Assembly: GCA_040754095.1 (NCBI GenBank)
Contig: JBFMFO010000001.1
Location: 1-64,000 of the forward strand
Length of the DNA stretch: 64,000 bases
Reading direction: 5' to 3'
From: QYQD01 sp040754095
Lineage (GTDB): Bacteria > Desulfobacterota > QYQD01
Both the position numbers and the translations under genes were made by a program. Positions 44,225-51,722 of the stretch are shown piece by piece. The notes below the pieces were generated by a model. That model saw only the letters and a program-made list of their open reading frames with translations, had not been told where the DNA came from and did no database searches. Position 1 is the stretch's first letter. The number at the start of each line of letters is the position of its first letter.

Positions 44225-45313
44225 TTAGGCCGACTGTGGACCGGCAGCAAATGCCTTATTCTTCAGCCGATATACATAGGCCAGTATCTCTGCTACCGCC
44301 TGATACAAATCAGGCGGGATCATCTGACCGATCTCCACTGTCTTATACAGGATCTGGGCCAGCGGTTTGTCCTCAACCAGCGGCACATTATTTTCCATGG
44401 CAATCTCTTTGATTTTTTCTGCAATCAGCCCGGCGCCCTTGGCTACCACTTCCGGCGCATCCGACTCTCCTACCCGATACTGGAGAGCTATGGCCAGATG
44501 GGTGGGGTTGGTTATAACTACGTCCGCCTTGGGCACAGCGGCCATCATCCGGCGCCTGGCTATTTCCCTTTGAATGCTCCTGATCCGTGACTTAATCATG
44601 GGATCGCCTTCGGTCTGCTTGTACTCCTCCTTGATCTCCTGCTTGGTCATCCTGATCTTTTTTTCAAATTCCCACCGCTGAAAGGCGTAATCCAAGGCCG
44701 CCAGGAGCAACATCACCAGACAGGTGTTTAAAAAAATCTTAAAAGAAACCATGCTTACGTAACCGAGAATCTGCCCGATCTCGGCATCCATCAGAGGGAG
44801 AACGCGTGACATTTCTCCCTTGACCGTACGATAAGCCATGTATCCCACAATAGCTATCTTGGCCAGGGACTTGAAAAGCTCCATTACCGCCTGCATGGAA
44901 AAGATGCGCTTAAGTCCGCTCCAGGGGTTGATTTTGGATAACTTTGGCTGCAGATTTTCTGTGCTAAAGATGAATCCAACCTGCAGATAGTTGGCCAGAA
45001 AGGCCATCAGGAACACGGCCAGAAGGATCGGCCCCGCGATCAGGCCCAGATATTGAACGGCAGTAAATCCGAGCGCGCCTATGGTTGCCCGGTTAATCTC
45101 TACATCAGCGGCCTGCCTCAGAAAATAAACCATCATCCCCCGGATAGACTGGTAAACATAAGTGTGGCACGCATACAGGGTAATAAAACCCGTCAACATA
45201 ACCAGAACCGCGGAGACCTCCCGGCTGCGGGCCACCTGTCCTTTCTTGCGGGCCTCTTCCCTGCGCCGCGGGGTTGCCTTTTCAGTTTTTTCCTGGAAGG
45301 ATTCCTCGGCCAT
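44225..45313 (-). CDS. flhB: Flagellar export switch protein FlhB
   Basis: 362 residues. Four membrane helices in the first 210 residues and a cytoplasmic domain with the self-cleavage site NPTH (VVITNPTHLAIALQYR, about residues 265-280). Cleavage between Asn and Pro changes export from rod/hook to filament substrates. N-terminal charged start KTEKATPRRREEARKKGQ is typical. One base separates it from fliR upstream. Confidence 0.97.
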   Translation of the reverse strand: MAEESFQEKTEKATPRRREEARKKGQVARSREVSAVLVMLTGFITLYACHTYVYQSIRGMMVYFLRQAADVEINRATIGALGFTAVQYLGLIAGPILLAVFLMAFLANYLQVGFIFSTENLQPKLSKINPWSGLKRIFSMQAVMELFKSLAKIAIVGYMAYRTVKGEMSRVLPLMDAEIGQILGYVSMVSFKIFLNTCLVMLLLAALDYAFQRWEFEKKIRMTKQEIKEEYKQTEGDPMIKSRIRSIQREIARRRMMAAVPKADVVITNPTHLAIALQYRVGESDAPEVVAKGAGLIAEKIKEIAMENNVPLVEDKPLAQILYKTVEIGQMIPPDLYQAVAEILAYVYRLKNKAFAAGPQSA

Positions 45314-45314
45314 T

Positions 45315-46106
45315 CTAGCCTCTAAACCCCCGTATTAATACCGGCAAAAGATTTCCTGCGTCATGTATAGTCCGGATAAAAAACGGCCCCATAACCTGCA
45401 TGGACAGGCCAAAGAAAAAAAGGCCTATCCCGATAGTAAGAGGAAAGCTGACGATCAGTAAGTTCATCTGCGGGACGGCCTTGGCCAGGATACCCAGGGC
45501 TGCCTGCGTAAAGAGGAGGATAGCCATGACTGGCGCCATCACCTTGACCGCTATAACGAACGTCCCCCCGCTGCTCAGCAATATCCGGTTATAAACCCCC
45601 TCCGTAAGATTCATTTCACCGGGCTGGAGGATGCTGAAGCTGTACATCAGGGTTTGAAAAAAAATATGATGCCCGTCCACAGCCAAAAATATCAATAAAC
45701 TCACCAGGTACCCCAACTGGGCCAAAACAGGAGATTCTTGTCCCATCTGCGGGTCCATAACCTGGGCCACGCCAAAACCCATCTGGAAACCGACCATCTG
45801 CCCGGCCAACTGGATCCCGGCAAAGACCAGCTTAAGGACAAGGCCGAGGGTAAATCCCACAAATATCTCCTTGACCAAAAGCAACGCCATGGGAAAGGCA
45901 TCTTCAGGAAAAAGTTTGGGGTCAACCTGGACCACAGGAAGTAGAACAAGACTGACGATCAGACAGAGTCCGGCCTTCGCCAGCCCGGGCACGCCCTTGG
46001 CCCCGATAACAGGCATCATAAATATAATAGCCGCCACACGTACCAGGATCAGGATAAGCGTCTGAAATTGCTGTAACGTCCAACCGAGCAGGAAGCCATC
46101 TACCAT
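45315..46106 (-). CDS. fliR: Flagellar export protein FliR
   Basis: 263 residues, five to six membrane helices (LILILVRVAAIIFMMPVIGA; LLIVSFPLTIGIGLFFFGLS). With FliP and FliQ forms the export channel. Eight to ten bases from fliQ and one base from flhB, all in one unit. Confidence 0.95.
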   Translation of the reverse strand: MVDGFLLGWTLQQFQTLILILVRVAAIIFMMPVIGAKGVPGLAKAGLCLIVSLVLLPVVQVDPKLFPEDAFPMALLLVKEIFVGFTLGLVLKLVFAGIQLAGQMVGFQMGFGVAQVMDPQMGQESPVLAQLGYLVSLLIFLAVDGHHIFFQTLMYSFSILQPGEMNLTEGVYNRILLSSGGTFVIAVKVMAPVMAILLFTQAALGILAKAVPQMNLLIVSFPLTIGIGLFFFGLSMQVMGPFFIRTIHDAGNLLPVLIRGFRG

Positions 46107-46113
46107 AGCGTTT

Positions 46114-46383
46114 TTACCTGATATATTGTGGAATATTGATAATTAAGTTTTCCGTAAAAACGGTCAGTTTATTCATAATCCACGGGAAAAAGGCCAGCAG
46201 CGCCACCATGACCGCAAGTATCTTGGGTACGAAGGAGAGCGTCATCTCCTGGATTTGAGTAACGGCCTGGAAGATGCTGACCGCCAGGCCCACGATCATC
46301 CCGATACCCAGGATGGGCAGGGAAATAAGTAGGGTGACCTCAATGGCATCCTTGGCTATACCTATGGCAAATTCCGGAGTCAT
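46114..46383 (-). CDS. fliQ: Flagellar export protein FliQ
   Basis: 89 residues from the ATG at 46383 (MTPEFAIGIAKDAIEVTLL), preceded by GAGG; this is the usual family length. A start at 46395 would overlap the fliP stop (ATGA) and add four residues, also possible. Two membrane helices. Channel component. Confidence 0.94.
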   Translation of the reverse strand: MTPEFAIGIAKDAIEVTLLISLPILGIGMIVGLAVSIFQAVTQIQEMTLSFVPKILAVMVALLAFFPWIMNKLTVFTENLIINIPQYIR

Positions 46384-46391
46384 AACCCGCC

Positions 46392-47180
46392 TCATATAAA
46401 ACTTTTGACTAACGAACCCACGATCAGATACCAGCCATCTACCAGGACAAATAAAAGGAGTTTAAACGGCAGCGAGACCATAACCGGCGGCAACATCATC
46501 ATGCCCATGGAAAGGAGCACGCTGGCTACTACCATATCAATGATCAGAAACGGGATATAAAGGATAAAACCGATCTGAAAGGCCGTTTTTAGTTCGCTGA
46601 TCATAAAGGCCGGTATCAAAACCGTAGTGGGGACATCTTCCTTATTTTGCGGCCGTTCCATCTTGGCAATATTGACAAATAGGGAGAGGTCCTTTTCGCG
46701 GGTGTTCCTGAACATAAAGTTACGGATAGGCACCAGTGCCTGATCCAGGGCCTCGGCCTGGGTTATCTCTTCAGCCAGATAGGGCTTTAAGGCCTGCTCA
46801 TTGACAGTCTGCCAGACCGGCGCCATGATAAAAAAGGTTAGAAAAATAGATAATCCGATTATTATCTGGTTCGGCGGCGTTTGTTGGGTGCCGACCGCTT
46901 GCCGAAGGAATGAAAAAACTACGGCCAGCCGTGTAAAGGACGTCATCATAAGCAGGATAGCCGGCGCCAGCGAAAAAACCGTAAGCAAGAGCAGTATCTG
47001 GAGCAATACCGACACCTTCTGCGGGCTGTCGGCCTCTTCCAATCCAAATTTGAGCGTAGGGACGGAAACAGCATAAGCGGTCTTCTCAATAAGAAGAATG
47101 GCCAGAAGAATGACTATTACTAATGCTATAAGATGTCCCGGACGTCTCATGATGACTTGATCTTTCTTAGACTTTTGCAT
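46392..47180 (-). CDS. fliP: Flagellar export protein FliP
   Basis: 262 residues: an N-terminal helix that may be a cleaved signal (LIALVIVILLAILLIEKTAY), then the conserved core with LLTVFSLAPAILLMMTSFTR, LRQAVGTQQTPPNQIIIGLS and GMMMLPPVMVSLPFKLLLFV. Pentameric part of the export channel. The gap to fliO upstream is filled by repeats. Confidence 0.96.
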   Translation of the reverse strand: MQKSKKDQVIMRRPGHLIALVIVILLAILLIEKTAYAVSVPTLKFGLEEADSPQKVSVLLQILLLLTVFSLAPAILLMMTSFTRLAVVFSFLRQAVGTQQTPPNQIIIGLSIFLTFFIMAPVWQTVNEQALKPYLAEEITQAEALDQALVPIRNFMFRNTREKDLSLFVNIAKMERPQNKEDVPTTVLIPAFMISELKTAFQIGFILYIPFLIIDMVVASVLLSMGMMMLPPVMVSLPFKLLLFVLVDGWYLIVGSLVKSFI

Positions 47181-47214
47181 AGTTAGTTTTCATCCGAAAA
47201 CCTAAAATTTCCGG

Positions 47215-47390
47215 ATGGAGCAGTCAGCGCTCAGCTATCAGTATGAAGCCGGTTCACCGTTTACTGTTTGACCGTTCACCGAAAAACGTCGGACAACGGT
47301 TAACGGTTAACGGTTAACGGATAACAAACATGCTGACGGCTGACAGCTGATCGCTGTAAGTGTTCATCCAGAAATGGCAGTTTCCGAATG
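47215..47390. repeat. Dispersed repeats between fliO and fliP
   Basis: About 175 bases: GGAGCAGTCAGCGCTCAGC, GTTTACTGTTTGACCG, then GGTTAACGG three times in tandem (47299-47325) and GCTGACGGCTGACAGCTG. Contains the GAAAAACGTCGGACAACGG core of the 12715 family. It lies inside the operon. Confidence 0.8.
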
Positions 47391-47398
47391 AACACTGG

Positions 47399-47863
47399 TT
47401 AGCGAGGCCTGAGAAACCGAAAAGGAGTTTTTTTATCGCTCTCATTTTTGTCCTCTCCCGGCCCTCCTAAGGAGGGAAGGATTTGTGCCCTGTCCATCCT
47501 GGTCAAAAGACTTACGCTCCCTTCCGACATGCCCAGCACTATTATTTCACCGCCCACTTCAATAACCGAAACGTACTTCTTCGGCGCGACACCCTTAGTC
47601 GCCAGTATCTTGATAAGATTGCAGCCGCAGGCCTTTTCCTGCATAACCCTTAACTTTCGCGCGCCGTGCAGGGCCAGGAAAAACAGCCCCAAAACCATGG
47701 CCAGGGCAAAGATCATCTTGAATAGGACGCCGACCAGACCGGGCACATCAGCGCCACTTTCGGCGGCTGAGGCAGGGGAGCCTGCCGCCATGGAGGGCAA
47801 AACCAAAACCAAAACCAAAACCAAAATCATTAAGATTTGCCTGTCTATCCGAAACATAAACAC
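47399..47863 (-). CDS. fliO: FliO-type flagellar biosynthesis protein
   Basis: 154 residues. N-terminal signal-like segment (ILMILVLVLVLVLPSMA, about residues 10-26), membrane helix (LFKMIFALAMVLGLFFLALH, about 47-66), then a cytoplasmic domain (about 70-130; VAPKKYVSVIEVGGEIIVLG) of FliO pattern. Stabilises FliP during gate assembly. The VLVLVLVL run is encoded by a hexanucleotide repeat (47799-47828). Confidence 0.85.
   Translation of the reverse strand: MFMFRIDRQILMILVLVLVLVLPSMAAGSPASAAESGADVPGLVGVLFKMIFALAMVLGLFFLALHGARKLRVMQEKACGCNLIKILATKGVAPKKYVSVIEVGGEIIVLGMSEGSVSLLTRMDRAQILPSLGGPGEDKNESDKKTPFRFLRPR
47799..47828. repeat. Hexanucleotide microsatellite inside fliO
   Basis: AAAACC four times in tandem plus an AAAATC unit. 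Being six bases, changes in number keep the frame and alter the length of the VL run in the signal segment. Confidence 0.85.
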
Positions 47864-47867
47864 CCCT

Positions 47868-48401
47868 TTACCCCAGGTTCCTAACCCGCTCTGTCGGGCT
47901 GATAATTTCCGTTAATCTGACCCCGAATTTATCGTCAACCACCACTACTTCTCCTTTGCCGAGCAGCCTTCCACTGACATACACCTCTACCGGTTCTCCG
48001 GCCAGCTTATTTAATTCAATAATGGCGCCCTGACCCATCTGGAGAAGGTCATTAATAACCATGCGTGTCCGGCCCAACTCCACGCTTACTTCGAGCGGAA
48101 TATCCAGGAGAAAATCCAGGCTGCGGTCGCCCCTCTGCCTGGATCTCTTACCGCTAAAATCATCAAAGTGGGGTGACTCAATATTAGTCGCCGATTCTTC
48201 TTTAGATATGGGCGCAGTCGCTTCCGCTTCTGTTTCTACGGCCTGTTTTTCCCCGGCCTCTGCCGCCTTTGCCTCTGCAAATGCCGCATCCCAGTCCATG
48301 TCTGCCGAAGTGCTCCCGCTCTCCGCTTCGGCCTTATGAGCTTCATCAGGTGCGGCATCCGGATCTTGAGAAGTTGCCTGTTTAATATCTTCTTCGCCCA
48401 T
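47868..48401 (-). CDS. fliN: Flagellar motor switch protein FliN
   Basis: 177 residues. Long acidic, Ala/Glu-rich N-terminus (about 1-85) and the SpoA-type C-terminal domain (about 90-175; FLLDIPLEVSVELGRTRM, INDLLQMGQGAIIELNKLAG, VVVDDKFGVRLTEII). C-ring protein contacting FliM and export ATPase. The N-terminal extension is longer than in enterobacteria. Confidence 0.93.
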   Translation of the reverse strand: MGEEDIKQATSQDPDAAPDEAHKAEAESGSTSADMDWDAAFAEAKAAEAGEKQAVETEAEATAPISKEESATNIESPHFDDFSGKRSRQRGDRSLDFLLDIPLEVSVELGRTRMVINDLLQMGQGAIIELNKLAGEPVEVYVSGRLLGKGEVVVVDDKFGVRLTEIISPTERVRNLG

Positions 48402-48417
48402 CTTTACCTCCGTATTT

Positions 48418-49395
48418 TCAATCGGCAGAAACGTCTTCTAATAGTTGAAAGGCCTTGTTGCCCTTACATATCCCGGCATAGGCATTGAATTTTGGGACCC
48501 CTTCCACATCAACCGATAGAGGTTCGCCCAGGTCTTTATTCAGGCGGATTATATCCCCCACGGCAAGCTTCGCCACATCGTTGGCGCTCATGGTGGTTTT
48601 TCCCAGTTCAACCCGTAATGCCACCTGGATTTTTCGTATCGAATCGCGCACCTGTTGAAACCAATAGGGATCAATCTCCTGCTGCTCTTTTTGAAAAGAA
48701 GCCATGAGCTTGATCTTAATGGGTTCTATGTTGGCAAAAGGTATGCATATAGAAATCTGTCCGGAGAGCTCATCCATCTCGACCGTATGGCGGGAAATAA
48801 GCAAGGGATCGTTAGGATGGACTATGCGCGCAAACTGGGGATTTATTTCACTGCGCACATTTTGAATCTTCACCGGGTGGACCGGATGCCAGACCTTTTC
48901 CAGATCGGCATAGGCCAGATGAACTACGCGGCTTATTAATTTCTGTTCAATAGGTGTAAACTCCCGGCCTTCAACCTTGGTGCGGCCCTTTCCCGAACCA
49001 CCGAGGAAACACTCCACCAAATGAAATACCAGCCGGGAATCAATAACGAACAGGGCATTGCCGCGCAAGGGCTCCATCTTGAAGATATGAAGACTGGTGG
49101 GTACAGGCAGATTTTTGGCGAAATCGCTGAACTTAAGCACCTCCAGGGGCTGGACAGTCATATCGACTATACGTCTGAGCATAGTGGTCAGGGTAACACG
49201 AAAATTGCGGGCGAATTGATCATTTAGCGCGTCAAACGTCGGCATTTTGGTCTTGATGACCCGGCTTTGATTTACAAAATCGTATAGCTTATGCCCGGAC
49301 GGGGCGGATACTTCCTCGGGTTCCGTCTCAATTTCCCCGCCCGACATCCCCTTTAAAAGGGCATCAACCTCTTCCTGACTTAAAACTTTACTCAT
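48418..49395 (-). CDS. fliM: Flagellar motor switch protein FliM
   Basis: 325 residues. N-terminal CheY-binding motif region (KVLSQEEVDALLKGMSGG; EEVDALL matches the family), middle CheC-like domain (about 45-235; FARNFRVTLTTMLRRIVDMT) and C-terminal SpoA domain (about 255-325; VGDIIRLNKDLGEPLSVDVE). Forms the C-ring with FliN, which follows after 16 bases. Confidence 0.96.
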   Translation of the reverse strand: MSKVLSQEEVDALLKGMSGGEIETEPEEVSAPSGHKLYDFVNQSRVIKTKMPTFDALNDQFARNFRVTLTTMLRRIVDMTVQPLEVLKFSDFAKNLPVPTSLHIFKMEPLRGNALFVIDSRLVFHLVECFLGGSGKGRTKVEGREFTPIEQKLISRVVHLAYADLEKVWHPVHPVKIQNVRSEINPQFARIVHPNDPLLISRHTVEMDELSGQISICIPFANIEPIKIKLMASFQKEQQEIDPYWFQQVRDSIRKIQVALRVELGKTTMSANDVAKLAVGDIIRLNKDLGEPLSVDVEGVPKFNAYAGICKGNKAFQLLEDVSAD

Positions 49396-49425
49396 TTGTT
49401 TAGTAACCTTCTCTTCGAAAAATAT

Positions 49426-49959
49426 TTACTGAATAACAAACTCGCTGAAATAGACCCCTTTAACCTTATCCTTTCCCAGATAATGGTTGGCGCGTGTTAT
49501 GATCTCATCGCGTAACCTGATCTTCCCTTCCAGGGTCATTACCTCTTCATAAGTCTTGCTTGTAAGAAGCATAATAATAGTATCCCGCAATTGCGGGATA
49601 CGTTTCTCAGCCTCAGCCTTGACCTCTTCACCTTCGCCTTCAAGCTCCAGGTCTATCTTCATCTTCAGATACCTCGCCCCCTCTCCGTTTATAAGAAGAT
49701 TGACGATAAAGGGATCCAGGGGCAGAAATACTCCAACCTTCTGCGCCCCTTCTGTCTTCTTTTCTTTAGCAACAGCGGCCTTTTTCTCCTGGTGTATAAA
49801 TTTAGGCCCGATATACATGGTATAGGCAAGGTATCCGCCGGCAGAAAGGGCTAAGACAATTACGACGATAATAATCAGTGAAAACAGTTTTCCTTTCTTT
49901 GGTTTCTCTTCCCCGGCCTCCTCTATTTCCTCGGCTTCTTTTTTCTCCTTCTCCGCCAT
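49426..49959 (-). CDS. fliL: Flagellar basal body-associated protein FliL
   Basis: 177 residues from the ATG at 49959 (MAEKEKKEAEEIEE), with GGGGAG eight bases before. The frame opens at 49992, but the sigma54-type promoter at 49998-50013 would start transcription near 49987, so the longer form cannot be made from it. Acidic N-terminus, membrane helix (LIIIVVIVLALSAGGYLAYT, about residues 27-46), periplasmic domain (about 70-177; FLPLDPFIVNLLINGEGARY). Supports stator function. First gene of the cluster. Confidence 0.92.
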   Translation of the reverse strand: MAEKEKKEAEEIEEAGEEKPKKGKLFSLIIIVVIVLALSAGGYLAYTMYIGPKFIHQEKKAAVAKEKKTEGAQKVGVFLPLDPFIVNLLINGEGARYLKMKIDLELEGEGEEVKAEAEKRIPQLRDTIIMLLTSKTYEEVMTLEGKIRLRDEIITRANHYLGKDKVKGVYFSEFVIQ

Positions 49960-49997
49960 ACTCATGTCTCCCCGGATAAAAAATTTACCCATAAGTG

Positions 49998-50013
49998 AGC
50001 AAAGAATATGCCA
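49998..50013 (-). promoter_or_regulatory. Sigma54-type promoter of the fliL operon
   Basis: On minus TGGCATATTCTTTGCT: -24 GG and -12 GC are separated by the required 10 bases, and it fits TGGCAC-N5-TTGCW at all positions but one. Predicted start near 49987. It implies an activator of the FlgR/FleQ type encoded elsewhere. Confidence 0.65.
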
Positions 50014-50162
50014 GGCATACTATTCCGGTCTAACTTGCTGTTTTTAAAAGTAATTGAGCTCGCTGAGCAGGGATGGGCTTCTGAGATATTGGGACGTCAA
50101 AGTTCTGTTAACCGTCAAGTCTTTGACAACCACCCATAAAATCGCCATTAAATAAATCTATC

Positions 50163-50314
50163 GAGCCTCTTGTAAAAAACCTCCATTCCGTCATTCCTGC
50201 AGCGATTCTGAGCGGGCATCTGGTTCTAACTGCTTGAAAAACCATATCCGTCCCCGAATGTTTGTATCGGGGATAGAGGCATTCGGGGATGACAACCAGT
50301 TTTACAAGCGTCTC
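50163..50314. mobile_element. MITE-like inverted-repeat element
   Basis: Ends GAGCCTCTTGTAAAA (50163-50177) and TTTTACAAGCGTCTC (50300-50314), 13 of 15 bases complementary, around GTCATTCCTGC and GGGGATGAC. Relative of the 16974 element, more degraded. The remaining bases of 50014-50453 hold no gene that I can support. Confidence 0.55.
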
Positions 50315-50453
50315 TATCAGCATTGGCTTTATCCAAAGAAATGCAAAAAAATATTTATCGTAGTCTTTCTTTCAGCCGAAACGATAAATAAGGGGATAGT
50401 AAAAACAACAGACATATCTAAGGGATGGCATCTACAATCACAAGGAGGTGATT

Positions 50454-50672
50454 ATGGTGTTCATGGGCAAGAAAGAAAGGAGCTGCCCGTATTTTGTAGC
50501 AAAGGTCGTAGTTTGTACCCTGCTTCAATACGGCTGTGGCACCTTTGACTGCGGGCATACGCAGGCGTCGGACAAGCCTTTTCACTTAGTGGAGATCGAA
50601 GACGGCCAGTTCATTGCTATATGCGATGACTGTAATAAAGGTGAAAAGGCAAAAGAAACTATGTGCCACTAA
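50454..50672 (+). CDS. Small cysteine-rich protein of unknown function
   Basis: 72 residues with seven Cys (11, 21, 28, 33, 57, 60, 71) and three His. ATG at 50454 follows a perfect AAGGAGGTGATT ribosome site. CDDC (57-60) and CGTFDCGH (28-35) look like ligands of zinc or an iron-sulfur cluster. No signal peptide. I recognise no family. It stands between fliL (divergent) and the Ehr operon. Confidence 0.7.
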   Translation: MVFMGKKERSCPYFVAKVVVCTLLQYGCGTFDCGHTQASDKPFHLVEIEDGQFIAICDDCNKGEKAKETMCH

Positions 50673-50913
50673 TCCGGCAGAAAATTAATTCCGGTAGCAA
50701 CCCCGGACATAAACGCATAATTTTATCCAATTTGCGAAAGCGGATAACTTTCCGCAAAAACCTCCTCCCGACAAACCCCTGCTGACCCGGCGCTCTTGCT
50801 GCCGATAAATATCCCACATAATCGCCCCGGTTAAGTTTTCTCCTGAACCGGCCAGGTCGCTGCCAATGCGCGGTGATAATCTCCACGGTCACATCCCCAA
50901 CAGTAGAATTTGG
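50673..50913. other. Non-coding gap upstream of the Ehr operon
   Basis: No gene seen. Imperfect hairpin around 50731-50760 (TTTGCGAAAG and CTTTCCGCAAA). A GCCGATAA at 50801 has no -35 partner. Confidence 0.5.
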
Positions 50914-50941
50914 TTGACATTTTTGCCCATATGTCTTTAAT
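50914..50941 (+). promoter_or_regulatory. Sigma70-type promoter of the Ehr operon
   Basis: -35 TTGACA (50914-50919, perfect), 16-base spacer, -10 TTTAAT (50936-50941, 5 of 6). About 70 bases before the regulator ATG. Confidence 0.65.
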
Positions 50942-51011
50942 AGGCAACCTTTGTCCTTAGCTGTATAAACATGTCCAGACTGAGAGAGAAATAGCAGGAG
51001 TTCAATGTACT

Positions 51012-51722
51012 ATGAACCTGATGGTTCGTGATGCAGCCCGGTTGTTGAAAGTCTCGGAAAAAACGATTTATCGCTGGATAACCCAGGGGAAACTGCCTGC
51101 ATATTGTGTTAACGAGCAATATCGTTTTAACAGAGTCGAGCTGCTTGAGTGGGCTACAGCCCGCCATATAAATGTCTCGCCTGAAATCTTCTCCGAGCCC
51201 GCGAGCGAATTACCTATGCCGAGCCTTGAAACAGCCCTTCAGGCCGGGGGCATTCATTACCGGATCAGCGGGAAAAACCGGGAAGAAGTACTTCTGTCTC
51301 TGGTTGAGCATATGCGCCTGCCGGAAGGCGTAGACCGGGATTTTCTATTCCGGGTCTTGTTGGCCCGGGAGGAGTTGGGATCGACCGGCATCGGGGACGG
51401 CATTGCCATCCCCCACTTGCGTAATCCCGTGATAATTCATGTAACTCATCCCATAGTCATGCTTTGTTTTCTGGAGACACCGGTTGACTTTGGCGCTCTG
51501 GATGGCAAACCCGTCCATACCGTCTTCACTGTCGCCAGCCCAACGGTGCGGGTACACCTGCACGTACTCTCTCGTCTTTCCTTTATCCTTCGAAACGATC
51601 AATTCCGGGAGCTGCTGGCTGCCCAAGGTTCGCGCGAGGAAATATTTGCCTTTATCGCACAAATCGAGGGCGGCTTCGCAAAAAACACAACTGCTGAAAA
51701 GGCTCCAAACCAAACATCATGA
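51012..51722 (+). CDS. DNA-binding/PTS EIIA-Ntr fusion regulator
   Basis: 236 residues. Residues 1-55 are an excisionase/MerR-like helix-turn-helix (VRDAARLLKVSEKTIYRWIT, GKLPAYCVNEQYRFNRVELL); residues about 72-225 are a PTS EIIA domain of the fructose/nitrogen type, with the phospho-acceptor His in GIAIPHLRN. Likely a regulator whose DNA binding depends on phosphorylation by EI-Ntr/NPr. AGGAG lies 11 bases before the ATG; an overlapping 8-codon ORF (51005-51031, out of frame, better spaced) could be a leader. Its stop overlaps the next gene by ATGA, so the regulator is coupled to the Ehr complex. Confidence 0.88.
   Translation: MNLMVRDAARLLKVSEKTIYRWITQGKLPAYCVNEQYRFNRVELLEWATARHINVSPEIFSEPASELPMPSLETALQAGGIHYRISGKNREEVLLSLVEHMRLPEGVDRDFLFRVLLAREELGSTGIGDGIAIPHLRNPVIIHVTHPIVMLCFLETPVDFGALDGKPVHTVFTVASPTVRVHLHVLSRLSFILRNDQFRELLAAQGSREEIFAFIAQIEGGFAKNTTAEKAPNQTS

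Noticed and set aside
47215..47390. Repeat-rich gap as CRISPR or replication origin iterons
   Set aside because: It is a copy of families present in many other gaps; no dnaA/rep gene or uniform spacers.
50801..50808. GCCGATAA on plus as a FliA promoter for the Ehr operon
   Set aside because: No TAAA-like -35 at 15-16 bases and about 200 bases from the gene; a near-consensus sigma70 promoter lies closer.
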